The position numbers and the translations under genes were made by a program. From Salinihabitans flavidus (lineage in GTDB: Bacteria > Pseudomonadota > Alphaproteobacteria > Rhodobacterales > Rhodobacteraceae): DNA of 64,000 nt. The stretch is from positions 1-64,000 of the forward strand of contig NZ_FODS01000013.1 in assembly GCF_900110425.1 (NCBI RefSeq), in the 5' to 3' direction. Position 1 is the stretch's first letter, and each line of letters opens with the position of its first letter. The notes below the pieces were generated by a model. It ran no database searches and had not been told where the DNA came from. It was given only the letters and a program-made list of their open reading frames with translations. Positions 40,072-48,898 of the stretch are shown piece by piece.

Positions 40072-41535
40072 TCAGATCCCTGCCGGAATATTCATCGGAT
40101 CGCGGTGAATCTGCTTCGGCGCGGTCAGTTCCTTCCACTTGCTCAGCGCGGTATGCGCCGAGGGGAAGGCCGGGCGCGGCACGAAACGGCCTCGTCCGGG
40201 CTGCGGCTGGCTGTTCTGGCCCCAGGCCCAGATCACCTCCCCGCGCGAGATGGTATAGCGGCTCTGCGCGGTCACCTCGAAGCCCTCGAACACGTTGTAA
40301 TCGAGGATCGAATGGTGATTGCTGGCGCTGATCGTCTTGGTGATCTTGGGATCCCACACCACGATATCGGCATCCGCCCCTTCCACGATCGCCCCCTTCT
40401 TGGGGTAGATGTTGAGGATCTTGGCCACATTGGTCGAGGTGACGGCGACAAACTCGTTCGGGGTCAGCCGCCCGGTCTCCACGCCCCGCGTCCAGAGCAC
40501 GGCAAGCCGTTCCTCAAGCCCGTTGGAGCCGTTGGGAATCTTGGTGAAATCGTTCAGCCCCATCCGCTTCTGCTCGGTCGAGAAGGCGGCGTGATCTGTG
40601 GCCACCACCTGCAAGCTGCCGGCCTGAAGCCCGTGCCAGAGGCTGTCCTGATGCTCCTTGTTGCGGAACGGCGGGCTCATCACGCGGCGCGCGGCATGAT
40701 CCCAGTCGGTGTTGAAATACTCCGATTCGTCCAGCGTCAGGAACTGCGCCAGCGGCTCGCCATAGACGCGCATCCCCTTCTGCCGCGCGCGCCGGATCGC
40801 CTCATGCGCCTGCTCGCAGGACACATGCACGATATAAAGCGGCACGCCGGCGGTATCGGCGATGGTGATGGCGCGGTTCGCGGCCTCGCCCTCGAATTCC
40901 GGCGGGCGCGAATAGGCGTGGCCCTCCGGCCCGGTGATGCCCTTCTCCAGCATCTGCGCCTGCATGTCGGCCACCAGATCGCCGTTCTCGGCATGCACCA
41001 TCGGCAGCGCGCCCAGCTCCTTGCAGCGTTTGAACGACGCGAACATCTCGTCGTCCTCGATCATCAGCGCGCCCTTGTAGGCCATGAAGTGCTTGAACGA
41101 GTTCACGCCCATCTCCACGGCGTCCTTCATCTCGTTGAAGATGGTCTCGTTCCAGCCGGTGACCGCCATGTGATAGCCGATGTCGGTGCATATCTGCGGC
41201 GCCGACTTGCGGTGCCATTCGTTGATCGCGTTCTTGATGCTGCCATCGGGGCCCGGCAGGCAGAAATCCACCAGCATCGTGGTGCCCCCGCAGGCGGCGG
41301 CCCAGGTGCCGGTCTCGAAGGTCTCGGCGGCGGTGGTGCCCATGAAGGGCATTTCCATGTGCGTATGCGGGTCGATGCCCCCGGGGATGACATAGGCCCC
41401 CTCGGCGTCGATATATTCATCGCCCTTCAGATCCTCGCCGATCTGCTTGATGGTCTCGTCCTCGATCAGCACATCGGCCTTCCATGTGCGGTCGGCGGTG
41501 CAAACGGTTCCGCCCTTGATCACCTTGGTTGTCAT
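40072..41535 (-). CDS. hydA: Dihydropyrimidinase
   Basis: The 487-residue cyclic amidohydrolase opens dihydrouracil or dihydrothymine to the N-carbamoyl beta-amino acid, step two of reductive pyrimidine breakdown. Metal ligands His57 and His59 are in DPHTHMEMP, and the carbamylated lysine is in the SFKHFMAYK segment (about 147-154). Later histidines in VPLYIVHVSC and the Asp in VATDHAAF complete the site. Length matches the family (about 480). It is 100 bp downstream of the N-carbamoyl-beta-alanine amidase gene, and pathway partners on both sides support this over a general hydantoinase. Confidence 0.95.
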   Translation of the reverse strand: MTTKVIKGGTVCTADRTWKADVLIEDETIKQIGEDLKGDEYIDAEGAYVIPGGIDPHTHMEMPFMGTTAAETFETGTWAAACGGTTMLVDFCLPGPDGSIKNAINEWHRKSAPQICTDIGYHMAVTGWNETIFNEMKDAVEMGVNSFKHFMAYKGALMIEDDEMFASFKRCKELGALPMVHAENGDLVADMQAQMLEKGITGPEGHAYSRPPEFEGEAANRAITIADTAGVPLYIVHVSCEQAHEAIRRARQKGMRVYGEPLAQFLTLDESEYFNTDWDHAARRVMSPPFRNKEHQDSLWHGLQAGSLQVVATDHAAFSTEQKRMGLNDFTKIPNGSNGLEERLAVLWTRGVETGRLTPNEFVAVTSTNVAKILNIYPKKGAIVEGADADIVVWDPKITKTISASNHHSILDYNVFEGFEVTAQSRYTISRGEVIWAWGQNSQPQPGRGRFVPRPAFPSAHTALSKWKELTAPKQIHRDPMNIPAGI

Positions 41536-41635
41536 TGCTCTTCTCCCTGTTCGGCAAGCGCGGCCCGGGGCCGCCGTCTTGCGTCAAATGGTCCGGAAGG
41601 CGCCGGGACGGTCGCCCCGCCCCGCCGATTCATGT

Positions 41636-42886
41636 TCACTCGACGATCTCCGCCGTCTCGAGCACCGCGTGCATCAGGACATCCGCCCCGGCCACGGCCC
41701 ATTCCTTTGAAATCTCCTCGGCCTCGTTATGGCTCAGCCCGTCGACGCAGGGGCACATCACCATCGCCGTCGGTGCCACCCGGTTGATCCAGCAGGCATC
41801 GTGCCCCGCCCCCGACACAAGATCGCGGTGGGAATAGCCCAACCGCTCGGCCGCGTTCCGCACCGCGGCCACGCAAGTTTCATCGAACTTCACCGGGTCG
41901 AACCCGCCGACCTTCTCGAACGCGATCTCAAGGCCCATGTCGTCCGCGATCTTCTGACCTTCCTCGCGGAGCCGTTGTTCCATGTCCTTGATCACCTCAA
42001 GCTGGGGCGAGCGGAAATCCACCGTGAACACCGCCTTGCCGGGGATCACGTTACGCGAATTGGGGTAGATGTCGATATGTCCGGCCGCGCCAACCGCGTC
42101 GGGCTTGTGGCTCCAGGCGATCTCATCGACCTTTTCCAGCACCCGCGCCATACCCAGACCGGCATTCTTGCGCATCGGCATCGGTGTCGATCCGGTGTGG
42201 CTGTCCTTGCCGGTGATCGTCACCTGCGTCCAGCTCAGGCCCTGCCCGTGGGTGACAACGCCCACATCCTTGCCCTCGGCCTCAAGGATCGGGCCCTGCT
42301 CGATGTGCAGCTCGAAAAAGGCGTGCATCTTGCGCTGGCCCACCTCTTCCTCGCCGCGCCAGCCGATACGCTGAAGTTCATCCCCGAAGGTCTTGCCCTC
42401 CGCATCCTCGCGCTCATAGGCCCAGTCCTGCGTGTGCATCCCCGCGAAAACCCCGCTCGACAGCATGGCGGGGGCAAAGCGGGTGCCTTCCTCGTTGGTC
42501 CAGTTGGTGACCACGATCGGATGCTTCGTGCGAATGCCGAGATCCTTCATCGTGCGCAGGATCTCCAGCCCGCCCAGCACGCCAAGCACGCCGTCATAGC
42601 GCCCGCCCGTGGGCTGCGTATCGAGGTGGCTGCCCACATAGACCGGAAGCGCCTGCGGATCGGTGCCGGGATACTCGGCGAACATGTTGCCCATCTGGTC
42701 GAGCCCCATGGAGCAGCCGACCGCCTCGCACCATGTCTGAAACAGCGCGCGGCCCTCGCCGTCGGCGTCTGTGACAGTCTGGCGGTTGTTGCCGCCCGCA
42801 ACGCCGGGGCCGATCTTGGCCATCTCGTGAATCGCGTCCCACAGGCGGTCGCCATTGATCTTGAGGTTTTCACCCGGTGCGGCCAT
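41636..42886 (-). CDS. N-carbamoyl-beta-alanine amidohydrolase (beta-ureidopropionase, PydC-type)
   Basis: The 416-residue M20-type zinc amidase hydrolyses N-carbamoyl-beta-alanine to beta-alanine, CO2 and ammonia. Metal-binding segments GSHLDTQPTGGRYDG, NWTNEEGTRF and ELHIEQGPILE, and the AGHDACWI motif near the C-terminus, match the amidase/hydantoinase-C family. The start at 42886 (MAAPGEN) follows GGGAGAAG; the longer frame overlaps the operators. It is divergent from the first RutR-type gene and both share the two palindromic operators. Confidence 0.94.
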   Translation of the reverse strand: MAAPGENLKINGDRLWDAIHEMAKIGPGVAGGNNRQTVTDADGEGRALFQTWCEAVGCSMGLDQMGNMFAEYPGTDPQALPVYVGSHLDTQPTGGRYDGVLGVLGGLEILRTMKDLGIRTKHPIVVTNWTNEEGTRFAPAMLSSGVFAGMHTQDWAYEREDAEGKTFGDELQRIGWRGEEEVGQRKMHAFFELHIEQGPILEAEGKDVGVVTHGQGLSWTQVTITGKDSHTGSTPMPMRKNAGLGMARVLEKVDEIAWSHKPDAVGAAGHIDIYPNSRNVIPGKAVFTVDFRSPQLEVIKDMEQRLREEGQKIADDMGLEIAFEKVGGFDPVKFDETCVAAVRNAAERLGYSHRDLVSGAGHDACWINRVAPTAMVMCPCVDGLSHNEAEEISKEWAVAGADVLMHAVLETAEIVE

Positions 42887-42954
42887 AGCAATCTTCTCCC
42901 TTGTTGCGGAGGGTGGTCGTGCCGTTATGCGGCCTCTTGCCTTCCACCCCATCC

Positions 42955-42968
42955 TGACCATATGGTCA
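42955..42968. promoter_or_regulatory. RutR-type operator 1 (TGACCA-N2-TGGTCA)
   Basis: TGACCATATGGTCA is a perfect palindrome, and matches at every arm position the E. coli RutR consensus TTGACCANNTGGTCAA within its inner 14 bases. It lies 69 bp upstream of the amidase start and 59 bp upstream of the TetR/RutR start, in the 141-bp divergent region. Confidence 0.85.
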
Positions 42969-42987
42969 AAAACAAAGCACCACAGCC

Positions 42988-43001
42988 TGACCAACTGGTC
43001 A
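42988..43001. promoter_or_regulatory. RutR-type operator 2 (TGACCA-N2-TGGTCA)
   Basis: TGACCAACTGGTCA lies with its centre 33 bp from operator 1, about three helical turns, so two dimers would sit on one face. It ends 26 bp before the ATG of the adjacent RutR-type gene, fitting autoregulation. Confidence 0.85.
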
Positions 43002-43027
43002 AGAATTTTCTCGGATCATTTTGCGCC

Positions 43028-43705
43028 ATGAACGACGAGGCCCGCCCCAACAGCCGAAAGGATCGCCGCCGGGAAAGCGAGAAGCTTATTTTGCAGGCAG
43101 CGGAAAAAGTCTTTTCGGCGGCGGGCTTTGGCGGGGCCACGATGCAGCTTATCGCGGATGTTGCCGGGCTGCCCAAGGCCAACCTGCATTATTACTTCCC
43201 CACCAAGGAATCGCTTTACCGGCAGGTGGTGCAGACGATCTTTCTCGACTGGCTGAAGGCCGCCGACGTCTTCGATCACGCCGATGGCCCGGTCGAGGGG
43301 CTGGGCGCCTATATCGACGCCAAGATGGAAATCAGCCGCCGCCACCCCGAAGGCTCCAAGGTCTGGGCCTCCGAGGTGATGCATCAGGCGCCGGTCATAC
43401 AGGACTATCTCGAAACCACGCTGACGGAATGGACAGATGGCCGGATCGCGGTGATCGAACGCTGGATCGAACAGGGGCTGATGGATCCGGTCGATCCGCG
43501 CCACCTGCTGTACATGCTCTGGGCCACGACGCAGCATTACGCCGATTTCAACCACCAGATCGAAACGCTCAATGGCGGCGACCCCCTCTCGGACGCGCAA
43601 TGGGAGGCCGCCAAACAGAGCGTGAAACAGATCATCCTGCGCGGTATCGGCGCGGTCCCGGCCGCATCGGCGGGCGAACTGGACGGCGCAAACCGGGCGC
43701 GCTAG
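43028..43705 (+). CDS. rutR: TetR-family regulator, RutR-type, first copy
   Basis: The 225-residue regulator has a TetR N-terminal helix-turn-helix (about 18-65, with ATMQLIADVAGLPKANLHYYFPTKESLY). The RutR-type C-terminal domain contains SKVWASEVMHQAP and DPRHLLYMLWATTQHYADF. RutR in E. coli binds uracil and controls pyrimidine use. Two perfect RutR-type palindromes lie just upstream, between it and the amidase gene, so it very probably represses both divergent units. ATG at 43028 begins MNDEARPNSRKDRR; the frame extends upstream through the operators and is not coding there. Confidence 0.93.
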   Translation: MNDEARPNSRKDRRRESEKLILQAAEKVFSAAGFGGATMQLIADVAGLPKANLHYYFPTKESLYRQVVQTIFLDWLKAADVFDHADGPVEGLGAYIDAKMEISRRHPEGSKVWASEVMHQAPVIQDYLETTLTEWTDGRIAVIERWIEQGLMDPVDPRHLLYMLWATTQHYADFNHQIETLNGGDPLSDAQWEAAKQSVKQIILRGIGAVPAASAGELDGANRAR

Positions 43706-43740
43706 TCTCGCCCTTCCATCAAGACGAGGATACCACCGGC

Positions 43741-44364
43741 ATGACGGGCGCCCCCACCGCGGTGAAGAAACGCAGCCGCATCCAGATCCGCAACCGCCGG
43801 CGCATCCTCGACGCGGCGCTGGAGGTGTTCTCGCACCACGGCTATCGCGGCGCGACGCTCGATCAGATCGCGGCGGAGGCCGGGCTGTCGAAACCCAACA
43901 TCCTCTATTATTTCAACGGCAAGGAAGAGATTCACGTCTCGCTGCTCAACCAGTTGATGACAAGCTGGCTCGACCCGCTCGACCACATGGACCCGGACGG
44001 TGACCCGCTGGAGGAAATCTGCGCCTATGTGCGCCGCAAGCTGGAGATGAGCCGCGAGTTCCCGCGCGAGAGCCGCCTGTTCGCCAACGAGATCCTGCAA
44101 GGCGCGCCGCGCATGAAGCCGCATCTGGAGACCACACTGAAGGCGCTCTTCGACGACAAGACCGCGCTGATCCGCCGCTGGATGGAGGCGGGCCGGATCG
44201 CCCCGCTCGACCCGCGCCACCTGATCTTCTCGATCTGGGCCACGACGCAGCATTACGCCGATTTCGACGCGCAGGTGCGGGTTTTGATGGCCGGCGAAGA
44301 CGACGTGCTCGACGGCGCGGCGGCCTATCTCGACACGATGTATCGCAAGCTGCTGGCGCCCTGA
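43741..44364 (+). CDS. TetR-family regulator, RutR-type, second copy
   Basis: The 207-residue protein is a paralogue of the gene 35 bp upstream. The helix-turn-helix GATLDQIAAEAGLSKPNILYYF and the C-terminal DPRHLIFSIWATTQHYADF align with the first copy, although the remainder has diverged. Tandem RutR-like regulators beside pyrimidine genes suggest a split of roles, for example one sensing uracil and the other thymine or a downstream intermediate. No extra operator is visible in the short gap between them, so they are probably co-transcribed. Confidence 0.9.
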   Translation: MTGAPTAVKKRSRIQIRNRRRILDAALEVFSHHGYRGATLDQIAAEAGLSKPNILYYFNGKEEIHVSLLNQLMTSWLDPLDHMDPDGDPLEEICAYVRRKLEMSREFPRESRLFANEILQGAPRMKPHLETTLKALFDDKTALIRRWMEAGRIAPLDPRHLIFSIWATTQHYADFDAQVRVLMAGEDDVLDGAAAYLDTMYRKLLAP

Positions 44365-44636
44365 CCGCCGCCGAGCGCCCAGCTGCAGGTGGGCGCTGAA
44401 AAGCGCCGAGAACTGACCTGACAGACGGCAACGCTTGGGGGGCGGGAGGTTAAAATTGCGACCCGTGATCGCCCCTTCGTGAAATGACTGGCCCATTGCA
44501 CACATGGGTCACGCGCACGGCTAATGGCAGGACCCAGCCCATTCAGGACCTTTCCAAGGTATCTGCCTCACAAATAGCTTGTCGTCCGGTCGGCGCTGGC
44601 TCTGGTCTGCTCGCAAACCTGGAACCTCATAACAAG
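44365..44636. other. Non-coding region after the second RutR-type gene
   Basis: About 270 bp (320 bp to the next gene, including a terminator) without a supported gene. Base composition falls towards the terminator. Nothing further is recognised. Confidence 0.5.
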
Positions 44637-44666
44637 AAAAAACCCAGCGACAGCGCTGGGTTTCTT
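44637..44666. terminator. Bidirectional intrinsic terminator
   Basis: AACCCAGC (44641-44648) and GCTGGGTT (44655-44662) form a perfect 8-bp stem with loop GACAGC. It is preceded by an A-run and followed by TCTT, so it can act for the DsrE-like gene on the minus strand and, less strongly, for the RutR-type genes on the plus strand. Confidence 0.85.
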
Positions 44667-44686
44667 ATCGGCAAATGAAACGCGGA

Positions 44687-45148
44687 TTAGGGCTTAATGT
44701 AAGTATATCCCTGCGCTTGCAGGTGTGCGAGTTCTGCCACGCCCGACGGTACGATATCACTCTCCCACACGTCGTAGAGATCATTCTCGTAGCTTATTTC
44801 CCTCCCGACCAGCGTGTTGTTGCAGACGTGGAAATCCACGCCTTGCGACTTCAGCGAGCCGACAACGGTTTGCAAGGTGTCGTCCGATTTAGCCGCCATC
44901 AGCACACCGAGACCGTTTCCATGCAGAACTACCTTGAGATCGAGGTTCTCGTCGCCGACTGCGTTGATATGGTTCTGGATGTTCCGCAGCGCGCCCTTGT
45001 AGGCTTTGGAGTCTGGCCCGCCATCATAGTTAATATGATAGACAACCTTCTGCTTTCCGTAACCTTCCGCACTTGCGAGCTCTGCGGTGGCGAAGGTTAT
45101 CGTTACTGCAGCGAGCAGCGCCGCAATTGGCATGAAAAAACGTTTCAT
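44687..45148 (-). CDS. Exported DsrE-like protein
   Basis: The 153-residue protein has a signal peptide (cleavage likely after ASA, about residue 27). A DsrE/DsrF-like fold follows: KVVYHINYDGGP, then LKVVLHGNGLGVL and a lone VDFHVCNNTLVGREI with one Cys. Exported DsrE-like proteins accompany sulfur-compound oxidation in some bacteria and may carry sulfur on the Cys. No sulfur genes are nearby; its neighbours are pyrimidine genes. GC content and codon use are lower than in the flanks, so it may be a recent arrival. The start at 45148 follows TGGGAGGATCC. Confidence 0.85.
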   Translation of the reverse strand: MKRFFMPIAALLAAVTITFATAELASAEGYGKQKVVYHINYDGGPDSKAYKGALRNIQNHINAVGDENLDLKVVLHGNGLGVLMAAKSDDTLQTVVGSLKSQGVDFHVCNNTLVGREISYENDLYDVWESDIVPSGVAELAHLQAQGYTYIKP

Positions 45149-45409
45149 CTTGGATCCTCCCATTGATTTACCGGTCTTCTTTGCCTGCCGGCACCATAAT
45201 TGATGCACTGAAAGTCAGCACTCATCAAGAATATTCGTATGTGTGCATGAGTCTTGACATCAGCAACCCCAAGGCCCTGCCGCTTTTACTACATCGTGGG
45301 TTGATCGATATAATTTTGGGATTATTGCCAGAAATTTGCAAACTCCGCTTCCTGCACATCTCTGACATTCGTTCGAAGCGCAGCAAACAACCGCAACCCG
45401 CCCCTCCGA

Positions 45410-45871
45410 TCAACTTGTGGCAAGCTCTGGTCCTGTGCGGAAAAAGCTCACGTCATTGGTGAATATGCTGTCGGGCGCAAGCCGGATAAGGCGGCCGGAC
45501 GGGTCATCTATCCGGGCGACAGTCTCGATGAACCACGGGTTCCACCGGGTTTCGTCGGGGCCGAGATAACGCGACAGCAGGCGGCGGAACAGCGCCGGGT
45601 TCATCGGTTCGATGGTTGCGCGGCCCCGCAGGCCAAGGTGGCGCATGATGCCCTGCCCGTTGTCATAGTCTATGATTTCGACCGCAACGCGGGGGTCATT
45701 CAGAATCCGGCGCGCCGAGCTGGCGGAGTCGTCCGACAGCATGAACAGCGCACCCTCTTCCCAGTGAAACCAGACCGGCGCATTGCGGGGGCTGCCGTCC
45801 GTTTCGCAACTGGCCAGAATGGCAACCAGGGGGAGACGCAGGACGTCTTCGGGGTCGAATGGTGTCGGCAT
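45410..45871 (-). CDS. Pyridoxamine 5'-phosphate oxidase-like FMN-binding protein (PPOX class)
   Basis: The 153-residue split-barrel protein belongs to the PNPOx/PPOX superfamily: LRLPLVAILASCETDGSPRNAPVWFHW and a conserved VAVEIIDYDNGQGIMRHLGLRGRA. Such proteins bind FMN or F420 and reduce varied substrates; the precise one cannot be told. It lies between the DsrE-like gene and repeat copy C, downstream of preA on the same strand. The start at 45871 (MPTPFDPEDVL) is where the domain begins; 52 upstream residues in frame run into a GC-rich intergenic region. Confidence 0.8.
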   Translation of the reverse strand: MPTPFDPEDVLRLPLVAILASCETDGSPRNAPVWFHWEEGALFMLSDDSASSARRILNDPRVAVEIIDYDNGQGIMRHLGLRGRATIEPMNPALFRRLLSRYLGPDETRWNPWFIETVARIDDPSGRLIRLAPDSIFTNDVSFFRTGPELATS

Positions 45872-46059
45872 GAGGGGCCCGCTCTGGCAACGCGACTGAA
45901 AAACACTGGCACCCACGACAGTGCCGCGCGAAAGATCGCAAGACAAGCCCGAATGGCCGGTCCGGACTCCGCCAGTGGGCGGCAACGCTCCCTCCGGTCG
46001 CACAAGCCCCCCGCGCAACGCGCGCATGTTTAACCCCGGCCAATTCCGGCCGGGGCTGT

Positions 46060-46140
46060 TTTCGATACCGACGCGATACCGACGTTTTACCGACGTGATA
46101 CCGAAACGGGTTTTTCAGCGATTTCAGCGCGTTAACCCTG
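46060..46140 (+). repeat. Dispersed iteron element, copy C (four 11-bp units plus tail)
   Basis: Units start at 46065 (ATACCGACG), 46076 (ATACCGACG), 46087 (TTACCGACG) and 46098 (ATACCGA), with an exact 11-bp period. The tail TTTTTCAGCGATTTCAGCG and GTTAACCCT follow. The tail end directly abuts the stop codon of preA, which is on the minus strand, so in the sense of preA the element starts right after the gene and ends with the units. Confidence 0.87.
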
Positions 46141-46146
46141 ATTCGC

Positions 46147-47451
46147 CTATTCGGCCGCCTGACGCGCCGCCGGGTTGTTGGGATGGGTGGTCCAGTCGCC
46201 ATGCTCGGCGCTCACCCGCAGCCCGGTCCGCAGGTCCATCTCTCCCGCCTCAAGGGTCCGCATGGTGATGCAATCCTCGACGGGGCAGACATCGACGCAC
46301 AGGTTACAGGCGACGCATTCCTCTTCCTTGACGGTGAACACCCGGTCGTCGGACATCGCGATCGCCTGATGGCTGGTATCCTCGCAGGCGGCATAGCAGC
46401 GCCCGCACTGGATGCAGGCGTCCTGATCGATCACCGCCTTGGTGACATGGTTGAGATTCAGGTGCTGCCATTCGACAAAGTTCGGCACCGCCCGCCCGAT
46501 CAGGTCGGACATCTCCATGTCCTTCTCGTCAAGGTATTGAGAAAGACCGGAAATCATCTCCTGCACGATCTTGAAGCCATAGGTCATCGCAGCGGTGCAG
46601 ACCTGCACGTTGCCCGCGCCAAGCGCCATGAATTCCGCCGCGTCGCGCCATGTCGTCACCCCGCCGATACCGGAAATCGGCAGACCCCGGGTTTCCTCTT
46701 GCCGGGCGATCTCCGCCACCATGTTGAGCGCGATCGGCTTGACCGCCGGGCCGCAATAGCCGCCGTGGCTGCCCTTGCCGTCGATCATCGGGAAGGGCGA
46801 GAAATGGTCGAGATCGACGTTCGTGATCGACTTGACGGTGTTGATCAGGCTGACCGCATCCGCCCCCCCGCGCGCCGCCGCCATGGCGGGTGGCAGGATC
46901 GAGGTGACATTGGGCGTCAGCTTCACGATACAGGGCAACCGGCTGTATTGCTTGACCCAGCGGGTGACCATCTCGATGTATTCCGGCACCTGCCCCACGG
47001 CGGAGCCCATGCCGCGTTCGGCCATGCCATGCGGACAGCCGAAGTTCAGCTCGACCCCGTCGGCGCCGGTTTCCTCGACTGCGGGAAGAATGGCCTTCCA
47101 TGCCTCCTCCTCGCAGGGGACCATGATCGAGACGACCACCGCCCGATCCGGGTAATCGCGCTTGACCGCCTTGATTTCCTTGAGGTTCTGCTGCAACTCG
47201 CGGTCGGTGATCAACTCGATGTTGTTGAGACCCAGAAGCCGCCGGTCCGCCCCGTAGATCGCGCCATACCGCGGCCCGTTGACGTTGACGATCGGTGGTC
47301 CCTCGGCGCCGAGGGTCTTCCAGACCACCCCGCCCCAGCCGGCCTCGAAGGCGCGGCGCACGTTGTATTCCTTGTCCGTCGGCGGCGCGGAAGCGAGCCA
47401 GAACGGGTTGGGGGACTTGATCCCCACGAAGTCGCTTGCGAGATTGGCCAT
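46147..47451 (-). CDS. preA: NAD-dependent dihydropyrimidine dehydrogenase, PreA subunit
   Basis: The 434-residue protein has an FMN-binding TIM barrel like dihydroorotate dehydrogenase (about 1-320, with ADFVGIKSPNPFWLASAPPT and FGCPHGMAERGMG). A C-terminal two-cluster ferredoxin module follows, with CIQCGRCYAAC and CVACNLCVDVCP. With PreT it reduces uracil and thymine to their dihydro forms, the first step of the pathway whose next enzymes are at 40072-42886. It lies 52 bp after preT. The C-terminus ends immediately at repeat copy C. Confidence 0.96.
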   Translation of the reverse strand: MANLASDFVGIKSPNPFWLASAPPTDKEYNVRRAFEAGWGGVVWKTLGAEGPPIVNVNGPRYGAIYGADRRLLGLNNIELITDRELQQNLKEIKAVKRDYPDRAVVVSIMVPCEEEAWKAILPAVEETGADGVELNFGCPHGMAERGMGSAVGQVPEYIEMVTRWVKQYSRLPCIVKLTPNVTSILPPAMAAARGGADAVSLINTVKSITNVDLDHFSPFPMIDGKGSHGGYCGPAVKPIALNMVAEIARQEETRGLPISGIGGVTTWRDAAEFMALGAGNVQVCTAAMTYGFKIVQEMISGLSQYLDEKDMEMSDLIGRAVPNFVEWQHLNLNHVTKAVIDQDACIQCGRCYAACEDTSHQAIAMSDDRVFTVKEEECVACNLCVDVCPVEDCITMRTLEAGEMDLRTGLRVSAEHGDWTTHPNNPAARQAAE

Positions 47452-47503
47452 CTGCTTATCTCCCTGTGTGCGGGACCGCTACGGCCCCTGTTGTGTGCGT
47501 GCC

Positions 47504-48826
47504 TCAGCCCATCAGCCCGGCGTGAATGTCCTCGGCGGCGTCGCGCCCTTCGGCCACCGCCGTCACCGTCAGATCGTCGCCGCCCGCGGCGCAGTCGCCC
47601 CCGGCCCAGACGTTCGGCAAGGACGTGCGCCCCGCGCCCGTGACCCTGATCTTGCGGCCCTCCAGTTCGGGAAGCGCCTCGCCCTCAAGCGTCTGGCCGA
47701 TCGCCTTGAAAAGCTGATCGGCCGGCAGGCGGAAGCCCTCACCCGTGGGCTTCTGATCGTCGGTGACATATTCGAACTCGACCTCGCGCACGGCGCCGTT
47801 GCCGTGCACCGCGACGGGGCGGGCATTGGTGATGATCCGCACCCCCTTGGAGGCGGCCAGGTCCTGTTCGTATGCGCTCGCGTTCATCCGGTCCCGGCCC
47901 CGGCGATAGACAAGGCTCACGTTGAGCGCGCCCAGAAGTTTCGACTGCACCGCGGCGTCCACCGCCGTCATGCCGCCGCCGATCACCACCACGTCACGGC
48001 CCACCGGCAGCGCCGCCAGATCGCTCGCCTGCCGCAGGTCCGCGATGAAGGACACCGCGTCCTCCACCCCGTCGCGGTCCTCGCCCTCAAGGCCAAGCGC
48101 GTTGACACCGCCCAGCCCGATACCGAGGAACACCGCGTCATACTCCCCGCTCAGCCCCTCCAGCGTCAGTCCATTGCCAAGCGCCTTGCCGGTCTCCACC
48201 GTGATCCCGCCGATCTTGAGAAGCCAGTCAACCTCCTGCTCGGCAAAGCCGTCCACCGACTTGTAGGCGGCGATCCCGAATTCGTTGAGCCCGCCAGGCT
48301 TGGCCCGCGCGTCAAAGATGACAACGTCATGCCCCTTCATTGCAAGACGATGGGCGCAGGCCAGACCAGCCGGTCCCGCGCCCACCACGGCCACACGTTT
48401 GCCGGTTGGGTTCGCGCGGGAAAAGGGATGCTCCCCGCGCGTCATCAGCCGGTCCGTGGCATAGCGTTGCAACTGCCCGATCTCGACCGGCTTGCCCTCT
48501 GCGATCTCACGCACGCAGGCCTCTTCACAGAGTGTCTCGGTCGGGCAGACCCGGGCGCACATGCCGCCCAGGATATTCTGATCGAAGATCGTTTTCGCCG
48601 CCGCTTCCGGCGTGCCGGTGGCGATCTGGCGAATGAAAAGCGGAATGTCGATATCGGTCGGACAGGCCGTGATGCAGGGCGCATCATGGCAGAAATAGCA
48701 GCGGTCCGCCGCCACCAGCGCCTCGTGATCGTCCAGCGGCGGATGCAGATCGGCAAAGTTCTGCTGAAGCTCCGCAGGCGCAAGACGCCCGGCCACGATG
48801 CCCGCGCTCAATGGTGTGTTGGTCAT
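47504..48826 (-). CDS. preT: NAD-dependent dihydropyrimidine dehydrogenase, PreT subunit
   Basis: The 440-residue flavoprotein has the N-terminal cysteine-rich module CYFCHDAPCITACPTDIDIP and CARVCPTETLCEEAC that coordinates two 4Fe-4S clusters. An FAD motif VAVVGAGPAGLACAHRL and an NAD(H) motif VVVIGGGMTAVDAA follow, as in the GltD family. It feeds electrons from NADH to PreA. The start at 48826 (MTNTPLS) follows GGGGAGAG; fifteen upstream residues in frame have no support. A RutR-like palindrome is centred 64 bp upstream, linking it to the regulators at 43.0-44.4 kb. Confidence 0.96.
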   Translation of the reverse strand: MTNTPLSAGIVAGRLAPAELQQNFADLHPPLDDHEALVAADRCYFCHDAPCITACPTDIDIPLFIRQIATGTPEAAAKTIFDQNILGGMCARVCPTETLCEEACVREIAEGKPVEIGQLQRYATDRLMTRGEHPFSRANPTGKRVAVVGAGPAGLACAHRLAMKGHDVVIFDARAKPGGLNEFGIAAYKSVDGFAEQEVDWLLKIGGITVETGKALGNGLTLEGLSGEYDAVFLGIGLGGVNALGLEGEDRDGVEDAVSFIADLRQASDLAALPVGRDVVVIGGGMTAVDAAVQSKLLGALNVSLVYRRGRDRMNASAYEQDLAASKGVRIITNARPVAVHGNGAVREVEFEYVTDDQKPTGEGFRLPADQLFKAIGQTLEGEALPELEGRKIRVTGAGRTSLPNVWAGGDCAAGGDDLTVTAVAEGRDAAEDIHAGLMG

Positions 48827-48882
48827 GTCTCTCCCCGTATTCTTGTGGTGGGCTTTGAGACAGGCTGACACAGGATATTTTT

Positions 48883-48898
48883 TTTATCAACTGGTAAA
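48883..48898. promoter_or_regulatory. Degenerate RutR-like palindrome upstream of preT
   Basis: TTTATCAACTGGTAAA is a near-palindrome (TTTA-CA-N2-TG-TAAA) sharing the CA-AC-TGGT core with RutR-type operator 2. Its centre lies 64 bp before the preT start, similar to the distance of operator 1 from the first RutR gene. Weaker arm match than the two perfect sites. Confidence 0.55.

Noticed and set aside
39133-41787. 884-residue plus-strand frame across the ATPase and dihydropyrimidinase genes
   Set aside because: Shadow frame; it runs through two real genes and a terminator on the other strand.
45696-46202. 168-residue and similar frames ending in FRYHVGKTSV-like sequence at repeats C and D
   Set aside because: These arise from reading the dispersed repeat in one frame; they have no ribosome site and differ in flanking sequence. 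Spurious.
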